A program made the translations under genes and the position numbers. This document shows positions 5,907 through 11,425 of a stretch of 22,994 nt of DNA, piece by piece (position 1 is the first letter of the stretch; the number at the start of each line of letters is the position of its first letter). A model generated the notes under the pieces. The model was not told where the DNA came from. It made no database searches and saw only the letters and a program-made list of their open reading frames with translations. The stretch is from a virus. Location: the IMG/VR virus record IMGVR_UViG_3300010396_001088, positions 1 through 22,994 of that record, one strand, 5' to 3'.

Positions 5907-5938
5907 GAGACGGCCACCTCGTGTGGCCGTTTCTTTTT
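5907..5938 (+). terminator. Rho-independent terminator
   Basis: GAGACGGCCAC (5907-5917) pairs with GTGGCCGTTTC (5923-5933), allowing one G-T pair, around a 5-base loop and is followed by TTTTT (5934-5938). It closes the operon starting at 4341 together with the hairpin-rich region before it. Confidence 0.85.
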
Positions 5939-5958
5939 GTGCCCGCGCCGCCGGCGGT

Positions 5959-5970
5959 CGGGGGTAGGCT
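5959..5970 (+). promoter_or_regulatory. TAGGCT-type promoter with short leader
   Basis: TAGGCT (5965-5970) follows the terminator and precedes a GGAGGA ribosome binding site (5979-5984) and the ATG at 5995. The box is shared with 8661 and 22595 but here the gene has a leader of about 17 bases, so both leadered and leaderless genes seem to use this class. Confidence 0.4.
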
Positions 5971-5994
5971 CTGGGGCTGGAGGACCGACCAGCC

Positions 5995-6426
5995 ATGAAG
6001 ACCCGCCCCGCCTCGCTGATGCCCGAAGCCAACGTCGCCCGCTCGCCGCAGCCGGTGCTGAAGAAGTCCGGCGGGAAGGAGACGGCGGTCGAGTTCTTCC
6101 GGGTCAACGACGGCCCGAAGAACCACCAGGCGCCCAACAAGATCGGCCCCTTCAACCGGCCCCAGGGGGACTTCTTCCTGAACCTCGGGGACGAGATCAG
6201 CTCGGCCGAGTACGACATCCGGGCGCTCAAGAACCGGGGCTGCAAGCTCGAGCCGATCGACCCGCCGGGGTGGTGGATCGACCAGCAGAAGGCGGCGGTC
6301 GCGCGCGCCGAGGAGCTGCGCGAGATGGGGATCGACGTCCCCGAGGCGGAGCTCCAGCTGCCGCCCCCGCTGGCCAAGAAGGGCCGGGGCGCCGAGGCGA
6401 CCGTTCCGGACGGGACCGCAGCGTGA
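5995..6426 (+). CDS. Hypothetical protein (143 aa)
   Basis: GGAGGA lies 10 bases upstream of the ATG. The N-terminus is basic and polar, a middle segment DFFLNLGDEISSAEYDIRAL is likely folded, and GCKLEPIDPPGWWIDQQKAA leads into a helix (AVARAEELREMGI) and a Pro-rich tail. No known domain is recognised. The stop codon overlaps the GTG of ORF 6423. It belongs to the accessory block between capsid and neck genes; the function is unknown. Confidence 0.55.
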   Translation: MKTRPASLMPEANVARSPQPVLKKSGGKETAVEFFRVNDGPKNHQAPNKIGPFNRPQGDFFLNLGDEISSAEYDIRALKNRGCKLEPIDPPGWWIDQQKAAVARAEELREMGIDVPEAELQLPPPLAKKGRGAEATVPDGTAA

Positions 6427-6731
6427 ACCTCCCGGCGCCGTTCGGGGGCGCGCCGGTGGCGACCGTGCGCGGCCAGCATGGGATCGTCTCCATCTCCCCC
6501 CACTCAAAGGACGAGGTCCTCTGCCGGCGGCTGGGCGGCGACCTGCGGCCGCTGGGGGAGGAGACCGAGGTCCTCCCCAAGATCATGCTCAACCCGCTCA
6601 CGCCCGCAGCGAACGCGGTGCTGAAGGCCGAGGTGGAGACCGAGGTGAAGGAGGGGCTCTCGGTGAGGGGGAACAAGCACGGGGAGGTCCGCGAGCGTGG
6701 GCCGCGCGGTGCCGAGGCGAAGCTGCCGTAG
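6423..6731 (+). CDS. Hypothetical protein (102 aa)
   Basis: I place the start at the GTG in the GTGA overlap with ORF 5995. The frame is open further upstream, but that part would run inside the preceding gene. The product begins with a Pro/Gly-rich stretch, has a strand-like VATVRGQHGIVSISP, a DEVLCRRLGGDLRPLG segment and a C-terminal charged helix (VLKAEVETEVKEGLSV). No domain is recognised. It is probably co-translated with ORF 5995. Confidence 0.5.
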   Translation: MNLPAPFGGAPVATVRGQHGIVSISPHSKDEVLCRRLGGDLRPLGEETEVLPKIMLNPLTPAANAVLKAEVETEVKEGLSVRGNKHGEVRERGPRGAEAKLP

Positions 6732-6751
6732 GCTCCCGCCGCGCCGCTGGC

Positions 6752-6770
6752 GCGCGTAGTATCTGGGGCG
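6752..6770 (+). promoter_or_regulatory. Leaderless-type promoter (TAGTAT)
   Basis: GCGCGTAGTATCTGGGG ends just before the ATG at 6771. TAGTAT (6757-6762) is 8 bases from the start codon and no ribosome binding site is present, the same geometry as at 4327. Confidence 0.6.
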
Positions 6771-6989
6771 ATGGACCGACGACAGTTCTTCGGGGCGTGC
6801 GCGGCGCTGGTGGCGGGGACGGCGTTCGAGCGACGGCTGCTGCCGTATGAGGCGCCGACGGTGCGCTACATCGGGACGCTCCGCGGCCACCACGCCGACA
6901 CGCTGGTCTTTGATGACCCGTTCCAGCGCCTGAACACGGTGCTCCCCACCTACGAGGGGCTGGCGCGCGTCAGCATCTACGACCTGTGA
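6771..6989 (+). CDS. Small protein with Tat-signal-like N-terminus (72 aa)
   Basis: The protein starts MDRRQFFGACAALVAGTAF: an RR-x-FF core followed by a short hydrophobic Ala/Gly-rich run. This resembles the twin-arginine export signal, although the h-region is short and no clear AxA cleavage site is seen. The remaining 50 residues contain YIGTLRGHHADTLVFDDPF and are of unknown function. The gene is leaderless and its TGA overlaps the GTG of ORF 6986, so the two are probably a functional pair. Export is an inference from the motif alone. Confidence 0.5.
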   Translation: MDRRQFFGACAALVAGTAFERRLLPYEAPTVRYIGTLRGHHADTLVFDDPFQRLNTVLPTYEGLARVSIYDL

Positions 6990-7507
6990 TCGAGCAGGAC
7001 GGAGACGAGACGATCTACGCGACCGGCGGGGTCGTCCGTCCCGAGCCGTTCCTCGAGCGCGACATCCGCGTGGCCGTCGAGCGGCTCCGCCGGGAAAGCC
7101 GAGAGCCCGTCCTCTTCCCGGCGGCGCCGAACTCTCCGCTGGCGCGCGCGGGCTACGCCGGCCTGATCTTCGACCCGGGTGATCTGGGCACGCGCGTTGC
7201 GGATCTCTTCGAGGTCCCGAAGACAACGACGCCCACCGAACTGGAGGCGGCCTTCGGGCCCGGCGGGCGGTTCGACAGCTTCGGATCGCTGCGGCGGCCG
7301 AAGACCTACTCTCCGCTCCGCCGCTGGCTGCGCGCCGAGCGCGCGCGGGAGCACCAGGAGGCGATCGCGGCCGACGTCGAGACGGTCATGGGCTGGCGGC
7401 CGAGCCGCGCGCCAGCGGTCGAGATCGCGAGTCGAGCGTGGCGGCTGCCGCCGTGGCGGAGCGGACCGCTGATGCCTCCCCCGCCGACCGACGCGCCTGG
7501 TAGCTAG
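6986..7507 (+). CDS. Hypothetical protein (173 aa)
   Basis: The GTG overlaps the stop of the Tat-like gene (GTGA). The N-terminal half is alpha/beta (DIRVAVERLRRES, EPVLFPAAPNSPLARAGYAG, LIFDPGDLGTRVADLFEVP). The C-terminal half is basic with an Arg-rich helix (RWLRAERAREHQEAIAADVE) and a Trp/Pro-rich tail. I recognise no family. Coupling to ORF 6771 suggests a joint accessory function. It is the last gene of the accessory block; 66 bases without a gene follow. Confidence 0.5.
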   Translation: MIEQDGDETIYATGGVVRPEPFLERDIRVAVERLRRESREPVLFPAAPNSPLARAGYAGLIFDPGDLGTRVADLFEVPKTTTPTELEAAFGPGGRFDSFGSLRRPKTYSPLRRWLRAERAREHQEAIAADVETVMGWRPSRAPAVEIASRAWRLPPWRSGPLMPPPPTDAPGS

Positions 7508-7554
7508 CCGAGCGCGCCGGGGGCGGGATCTGGCTGTCTGGTGCACACCCGGAA

Positions 7555-7573
7555 AGCGTAGCACCATCGGTCT
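7555..7573 (+). promoter_or_regulatory. Weak leaderless-type promoter (TAGCAC)
   Basis: GCGTAGCACC has the same frame as the GCGTAGTATC blocks, with two C-for-T changes, and lies 9 bases before the GTG at 7574. No ribosome binding site is seen. It is the most divergent member of the set. Confidence 0.3.
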
Positions 7574-8005
7574 GTGGCCGACGAAAACACCGCAGTCTTC
7601 AGCCAGGAGGAGCAGGGGCGGTTCCTCCTGCACCTCGGGTATTCCTTGGTGAACGTCGGATCCTTCCTGGCGTTCGGCACGCTGGCGCTGACCGAGAATA
7701 TGTTCGTGGCGGTGAACGCCCTGCAGCACGTTCCCCAGTCGCGGGCGGGGATCGTGCGGGACCTGCTCTCGAAGCTCGACTCGCTCTACATCAAGATCTT
7801 CGGGGCGACGGACTTCCTCTACGCGGAGCAGGTGGACCAGATCAAACCGAACCTCGAGATCACCGACGCGCTTCGCCGCGAGTACGACTTCTGGTCGAGG
7901 AAGCTCGCCGACAGCCTAGGGGTCACCCAGAACCCCTACTCGAACAGCATGGGCGCCGAGACCGGCAAGCAGCCGATGTTTCGCCGGGTGCTCCGCAGCG
8001 TGTAG
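7574..8005 (+). CDS. Helical probable virion/neck-region protein (143 aa)
   Basis: The GTG start gives MADENTAVFSQEEQG. The protein is mainly helical, with a hydrophobic segment LLHLGYSLVNVGSFLAFGTLAL (about 18-39), a helix GIVRDLLSKLDSLYIKIFG, and a C-terminal NPYSNSMGAETGKQPMFRRV tail. It resembles small helical proteins encoded near phage neck genes, but I cannot assign a named family. It begins the block that returns from accessory to morphogenesis genes and is followed by a late-type promoter. Confidence 0.6.
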   Translation: MADENTAVFSQEEQGRFLLHLGYSLVNVGSFLAFGTLALTENMFVAVNALQHVPQSRAGIVRDLLSKLDSLYIKIFGATDFLYAEQVDQIKPNLEITDALRREYDFWSRKLADSLGVTQNPYSNSMGAETGKQPMFRRVLRSV

Positions 8006-8011
8006 GGGCTC

Positions 8012-8040
8012 TTGCGATGGCGCCCGAGGTGGGCGACGCT
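8012..8040 (+). promoter_or_regulatory. Putative late promoter P3
   Basis: TTGCGA (8012-8017), 17 bases, then GACGCT (8035-8040) matches the geometry of P2 and P4. A small inverted repeat CGCCC (8021-8025) / GGGCG (8031-8035) lies in the spacer, but here it does not enclose the -35 box. ORF 8064 starts 23 bases downstream. Confidence 0.45.
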
Positions 8041-8063
8041 CAGTTCCAACAGGAGACACCGAC

Positions 8064-8618
8064 ATGGCGATCGCACCCGTCCGCAGCACCAAGAACCGGC
8101 AGATCGAGGAGCTCGACAGCGGCGCCCACCGGGACCAGCCGTTCAACGCCCCGGCGAACGAGAGCGCCAACGCGCGCGTCGCCGCCATCGGCCCGTTCCG
8201 GAAGGCCAACCTGACCGTCAGCATGTCGGCGGTGGCGATGACCCTGGGTGGCGTCGATGCCGATGCTCCGGTCTCCCTGCTGGCTCACAGCTCGGGGAAG
8301 ATTCTCGGCATCCAGTACGGCGTCAACGCGCTACTCACGGCGGGCGGCGCCTCGACGATCGTCGTGCAGCCGACCATCGCTCCGAAGGGGGTCGACGCCA
8401 ACGTGGCCGTGGCCGCGACCTCGACGGCCATCGCCTCGGCCGCCAGCGGCAATCCGCAGCGGGCCGTGGTCGACCTGGCCGAGACCGCCTTCAACAAGGG
8501 CGACGCGCTGGGCATGCAGATCGTATCGACCAGCGGGACGATGGCGCCAGCCACCACGGACGATTTTGCGGCCTGGCTTCTTGTGCGGTACGACGCCTCG
8601 CCCGGCGTCCCGGCGTAG
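8064..8618 (+). CDS. Ala-rich probable virion protein (184 aa)
   Basis: CAGGAGACACCGAC before the ATG is a good ribosome binding site. After a polar N-terminus (about 1-40), the protein is a run of Ala/Val/Thr-rich strands, for example LTVSMSAVAMTLGG, SLLAHSSGKILGIQYGVN and VDANVAVAATSTAIASA, ending in FAAWLLVRYDASPG. This composition and its own late-type promoter suggest an abundant capsid-surface, fibre or decoration protein. No family is recognised. Confidence 0.6.
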   Translation: MAIAPVRSTKNRQIEELDSGAHRDQPFNAPANESANARVAAIGPFRKANLTVSMSAVAMTLGGVDADAPVSLLAHSSGKILGIQYGVNALLTAGGASTIVVQPTIAPKGVDANVAVAATSTAIASAASGNPQRAVVDLAETAFNKGDALGMQIVSTSGTMAPATTDDFAAWLLVRYDASPGVPA

Positions 8619-8657
8619 CGCCAAGGCCGCGCCTCCTCGCGCTGTAGGGGCGTTCGG

Positions 8658-8675
8658 CGGTAGGCTGGGCCTGCG
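8658..8675 (+). promoter_or_regulatory. Leaderless-type promoter (TAGGCT)
   Basis: TAGGCT (8661-8666) lies 9 bases before the ATG at 8676 with no ribosome binding site between. The same hexamer precedes the GTG at 22608. Confidence 0.45.
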
Positions 8676-9305
8676 ATGCCAAACGACCGCACCGGCTCAG
8701 GGGACCCCGCCAGCGACATCCCAGAGGCCGCTGGCGCCTATCGCTCGCCCTTCCCCCAGCAGGAGCCGGGGACGCTGGCCGGTCGGTTGGTCAACGTCGT
8801 GGACACCTGCCGGAACATCAAGGCCATGCTCGGGGTGTCCATCTACCGGGTGTTCCTCGTGCAGGGGTACTGGACGGGCGCCGGCGGGCGCCGGGGGCGC
8901 GGGGCGGGGAAGCTGGTCATCAGCTCGCGGGTGGAGATCCTCCCCATCCCCCGCGTGCGGGACCTCAACGCCGTGCGGCGGATCGCCAACCCGATGGGGA
9001 CCACCGAGGAGGGGGACATCATCGTCGACCAGATCTCGGCCCGGTACACCGAGGACGATCTGACGGGGAAGACGCCCGACCTGGTCGATCCTGGGACGCC
9101 GCGCACCGACCGGCGCTCGATGGCGTTCTGGTACGAGGTCCAGGAGAACCGCCCGAGCTCGCCGATCCCCCCGCCGCGGCGCTTCAGCCCGCCCACCGCC
9201 ACCCCCATGCTCACCCGCGGGGGCCTGCAATGGACGGTGGTGCTGACCAAGCAGGGCTACGACGCCGGGCGGACCGGGGACGTCGACGACGCCCGCGCCG
9301 AGTAG
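8676..9305 (+). CDS. Probable phage neck / head-completion-region protein (209 aa)
   Basis: After a disordered first 30 residues the sequence has LVNVVDTCRNIKAMLGVSIYRVFLVQGYW (about 38-66), a Gly/Arg-rich loop, then ISSRVEILPIPRVRDLN, a GDIIVDQISARYTEDDLTG strand-turn segment, and a C-terminal RGGLQWTVVLTKQGYD strand. The pattern of a bent beta domain with ISxRYTEDxL is familiar from phage structural proteins near the head-tail junction, but I cannot name a family with certainty. Its position between virion genes and an HK97-gp10-like gene agrees with a neck role. Confidence 0.55.
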   Translation: MPNDRTGSGDPASDIPEAAGAYRSPFPQQEPGTLAGRLVNVVDTCRNIKAMLGVSIYRVFLVQGYWTGAGGRRGRGAGKLVISSRVEILPIPRVRDLNAVRRIANPMGTTEEGDIIVDQISARYTEDDLTGKTPDLVDPGTPRTDRRSMAFWYEVQENRPSSPIPPPRRFSPPTATPMLTRGGLQWTVVLTKQGYDAGRTGDVDDARAE

Positions 9306-9307
9306 GG

Positions 9308-9326
9308 CGCGTAGTATCGGACGGGC
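9308..9326 (+). promoter_or_regulatory. Leaderless-type promoter (TAGTAT)
   Basis: GCGCGTAGTATCGG with TAGTAT at 9312-9317 lies 9 bases before the ATG at 9327. It would drive the overlapping operon of two methyltransferase-type genes and the gp10-like gene. No ribosome binding site is present. Confidence 0.6.
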
Positions 9327-9917
9327 ATGACCGTCGCTGCTCTATTCGTCGAGACCGGAGGGATCTACTTCGGCCTCCCGGACGTTGAGCCCTGGGACGA
9401 GCCGAGGGACGCGCGAACGTATAAGGGCCCATTCCCTGTGGTAGCGCATCCGCCGTGTGACCGCTGGTGCCAGATGGCTCCGGTCAATCAAGCGCGTTAT
9501 GGGCACAAGATCGGTGACGACGGCGGTTGCTTCGAGGCCGCTCTCGCTGCAGTACGTCGATGGGGGGGGGTATTGGAACATCCGGCCCACACGCTCGCGT
9601 GGCCCGCATTCTGTCTGCCGGCGCCGCTCTCACGCGGGTGGCAGCGCTGCATCGACGGGGGCTTCGTGGCGAAGGTTGAGCAGCGCCACTACGGCCACCG
9701 CGCGCGAAAGAGAACCTGGCTCTACGCCTTCGGGATCGAACCTTCGTCTCTGAAGTGGGGTCCAGGCGCCGCGCCGGAGGTGTGGATCAGCGCTGACCGC
9801 CCCCGGGCCGAGCTCGCCGCCATGGGGATCGGCCAGCTCTCGAAGCGCGAGGCCAAGGCGACGCCGACTGCATTTCGTGACCTCTTGCTCTCGATTGCCC
9901 GGAGCGCGTCCGCGTGA
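9327..9917 (+). CDS. C5-methyltransferase-like protein with PPC motif (196 aa)
   Basis: The sequence has PVVAHPPCDRWCQ (about 37-49), with a PPC motif in the context expected of the catalytic Cys loop (motif IV) of cytosine-5 methyltransferases. It also has GGVLEHPAHTLAW, which resembles the ENV motif region, and HYGHRARKRTWLYAFG, resembling motif VIII. The SAM-binding FxGxG motif I is not visible, and the protein is about half the usual length of a C5 enzyme. It may be a compact relative widespread in phages, or inactive. The start is leaderless. Its TGA overlaps the GTG of the next methyltransferase. Confidence 0.6.
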   Translation: MTVAALFVETGGIYFGLPDVEPWDEPRDARTYKGPFPVVAHPPCDRWCQMAPVNQARYGHKIGDDGGCFEAALAAVRRWGGVLEHPAHTLAWPAFCLPAPLSRGWQRCIDGGFVAKVEQRHYGHRARKRTWLYAFGIEPSSLKWGPGAAPEVWISADRPRAELAAMGIGQLSKREAKATPTAFRDLLLSIARSASA

Positions 9918-10681
9918 AGCCGTACTTCGAGCAGGGCGGGATCCGGATCTTCCACGGTGACTGCCGCGAGATGGCGGCGTCCCTCACGACCGAGAACGTC
10001 CGCTGCATCATCGCCGACCCGCCCTACGGTGAGACGTCGTTGGAGTGGGACCGGTGGCCCGAAGGGTGGCCCGGGGCTCTTGCCGCCGCGTTCCCACAGA
10101 TCGCGCTGTCCATGTGGTGCTGGGGATCGTTCCGGATGTTTCTGGAGCGCGGTGCCGAGATCGACAAGTGCTGGACGCTCGCCCAGGACATCGTCTGGGA
10201 GAAGCACAACGGGAGCGGGTTCGCGGCTGACCGGTTCAAGCGCGTTCACGAATTCGCCGTGCAGTGGTACGCCGGCGCATGGGGGGGGGTCTTCAAAGAT
10301 CCCCAGGTCACGAACGATGCCACCGAGCGGCAGGTCCGCCGCAAGCATCGGCCGCCGCACACCGGCGAGATCGGCGAGTCGGCGTACACGTCCGAGGACG
10401 GAGGGCCGCGCCTCATGCGTAGCGTCTTCCACGTCCGATCCGAGCACGGACGCGCCGTCAATCCGACCCAGAAGCCGATCGGCGTTATCGAGCCGCTGAT
10501 CCGGTACTCGGCGGCTCCCGGGTCGGTGGTGCTGGAGCCGTTCATGGGGAGTGGCACGGGGCTGGTAGTGGCGAAATCGCTGGGCCTGCGGGCCATCGGG
10601 ATAGACCTGCGCGAGGACCAATGCGAGGCGGCGGCGAACCGGTTGATCCAGGAGCTGCCGCTCGGGATGGCGACCTCGTGA
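9914..10681 (+). CDS. DNA amino-methyltransferase (N6-A or N4-C), DPPY type (255 aa)
   Basis: The catalytic motif IV DPPY is at residues 35-38. NPTQKP, a motif typical of these enzymes, lies near residue 183. The SAM-binding motif I region, EPFMGSGTG, starts at residue 208 and is followed by LGLRAIGIDL. The order catalytic motif first, SAM motif last is that of beta-class enzymes. The length is normal. It would methylate an exocyclic amino group in DNA, probably protecting phage DNA from host restriction. The target base cannot be told from sequence. The GTG overlaps the preceding gene and its TGA overlaps the GTG of the gp10-like gene. No matching restriction gene is present. Confidence 0.9.
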   Translation: MKPYFEQGGIRIFHGDCREMAASLTTENVRCIIADPPYGETSLEWDRWPEGWPGALAAAFPQIALSMWCWGSFRMFLERGAEIDKCWTLAQDIVWEKHNGSGFAADRFKRVHEFAVQWYAGAWGGVFKDPQVTNDATERQVRRKHRPPHTGEIGESAYTSEDGGPRLMRSVFHVRSEHGRAVNPTQKPIGVIEPLIRYSAAPGSVVLEPFMGSGTGLVVAKSLGLRAIGIDLREDQCEAAANRLIQELPLGMATS

Positions 10682-11202
10682 AGTTCACCTACGAGGGCTA
10701 CCACGACCAGCTGAAGAAGGACGCCAAGCTGGTGGAGGGGGCGGTCAAGGTCATCCGGGAGACGGTGAAGCTGCACGGGCCGCGCGCGGTGCAGGAGGAG
10801 ATCTCCGCCCTCGCTCGAGCGCCGGTGGACCGCGGCACCTATCGCCGCTCCTTTCGCTTCGACGACATCCCCCTCGGCGCCACGGCCTACAACTTCGCCC
10901 CCTACGCGGCGATCATCGAGGAGGGGAGGCGCCCCGGGCAGCGCCCGCCCCCCATCGGCCCCATCATCGAATGGGTCAAGCGCAAGGGGATCGGCCGCCA
11001 GTACGGGCCCAACCAGGCGGGGAAGCGGAAGGTTTCGCGCGCTCTCTCTGACCGGGAGGCCAGGGGGATCGCCTTCGTGATCGCTAGGGCCATCGGCAAG
11101 CGCGGCGTGCCGGCCCATCACATCCTCGAGGCGGCCGCGGTGGAGATCGACCGGGCGGTACGGGCGGCGATCGACGACTTCCTGGCGGGGCGAGGCGCGT
11201 AG
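10678..11202 (+). CDS. HK97 gp10-like neck / tail-completion protein (174 aa)
   Basis: I choose the GTG in the GTGA overlap at 10678, which gives an N-terminus KFTYEGYHDQL. An ATG 57 bases upstream lies inside the methyltransferase gene. The features are an N-terminal helix, then SALARAPVDRGTYRRSFRF, YNFAPYAAIIEEGRRPGQRPPPIGPIIEWVKRKG and a C-terminal GVPAHHILEAAAVEI helix. The sequence PVDxGxxRxS...YAxxxExGxRPG...P...I..WV is the typical pattern of HK97 gp10-family head-tail connection proteins. It is odd that this structural gene is translationally coupled to two methyltransferase genes. The stop codon TAG lies inside the TAGTAT box for the tRNA. Confidence 0.75.
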   Translation: MKFTYEGYHDQLKKDAKLVEGAVKVIRETVKLHGPRAVQEEISALARAPVDRGTYRRSFRFDDIPLGATAYNFAPYAAIIEEGRRPGQRPPPIGPIIEWVKRKGIGRQYGPNQAGKRKVSRALSDREARGIAFVIARAIGKRGVPAHHILEAAAVEIDRAVRAAIDDFLAGRGA

Positions 11203-11213
11203 TATCTGACGCC
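11196..11213 (+). promoter_or_regulatory. TAGTAT promoter of the tRNA-like gene
   Basis: GGCGCGTAGTATCTGACGCC ends immediately before the first base of the tRNA acceptor stem. TAGTAT (11200-11205) is 8 bases from that base, the same spacing as from TAGTAT to start codons elsewhere. The TAG is also the stop codon of the gp10-like gene. This suggests that transcription starts at or next to the mature tRNA 5' end. Confidence 0.6.
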
Positions 11214-11304
11214 GGGACCGTGGCGGAACTGGTCAGACGCTCAGGCGGGGGAGATGGCCACCTCCGACCTCTTTTTACTGCGGGTTCGAATCCCGCCGGT
11301 CCCA
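11214..11304 (+). tRNA. tRNA-like gene, Leu-type 5' half, unresolved anticodon
   Basis: GGGACCG (11214-11220) pairs perfectly with CGGTCCC (11297-11303). The T arm GCGGG-TTCGAAT-CCCGC (11280-11296) is perfect. TG and a D arm GCGGAACTGGTCAGACGC (11223-11240) match class II tRNA-Leu. The 39 bases between D and T arms do not fold into a normal 5-bp/7-nt anticodon arm. The best hairpin is AGGCGGGGG against CCTCCG-ACCT with one bulged base. One register with U33 would give GGC as anticodon, but with a mismatched stem. CCA is not encoded. It may be a degenerate, interrupted or highly unusual tRNA. Confidence 0.6.
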
Positions 11305-11307
11305 CGC

Positions 11308-11425
11308 ATGGACGTAACGATCGGGTCGCTCTTCTCCGGGATCGAGGGGCTCGGCAGGGGCGTCGAGATGGCGGTCCCCGGCGCGCGCGTCGTGTGGCAG
11401 GCAGATCGATCCGCACGCGCGCGCG
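11308..11425 (+). pseudogene. 5' part of C5-cytosine methyltransferase, split by a frameshift
   Basis: An ATG 3 bases after the tRNA opens MDVTIGSLFSGIEGLGRG, followed by PGARVVWQ. This is the SAM-binding motif I (FSGIxGL) and motif II region of C5 methyltransferases. The frame then continues as nonsense to a stop at 11482-11484. The expected continuation, IDPHARAVLERAYP, lies in another frame from about 11399. The two parts join after a net shift near CAGGCAGATCG (11398-11408). Whether this is a true mutation, a programmed frameshift or a sequencing error cannot be told here. Confidence 0.7.

Noticed and set aside
5937-6422. Upstream extension of the frame of ORF 6423
   Set aside because: The extension would overlap the whole of ORF 5995 in another frame. 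The GTGA junction at 6423 fits the coupling style of this genome much better.
10621-10677. ATG 57 nt upstream of the gp10-like start
   Set aside because: It lies inside the methyltransferase gene. The GTG at 10678 overlaps its stop codon exactly and gives a normal N-terminus for the family.
11214-11304. tRNA locus as a phage attachment site
   Set aside because: No integrase gene is nearby, and no direct repeat of the tRNA 3' end is seen in the window.
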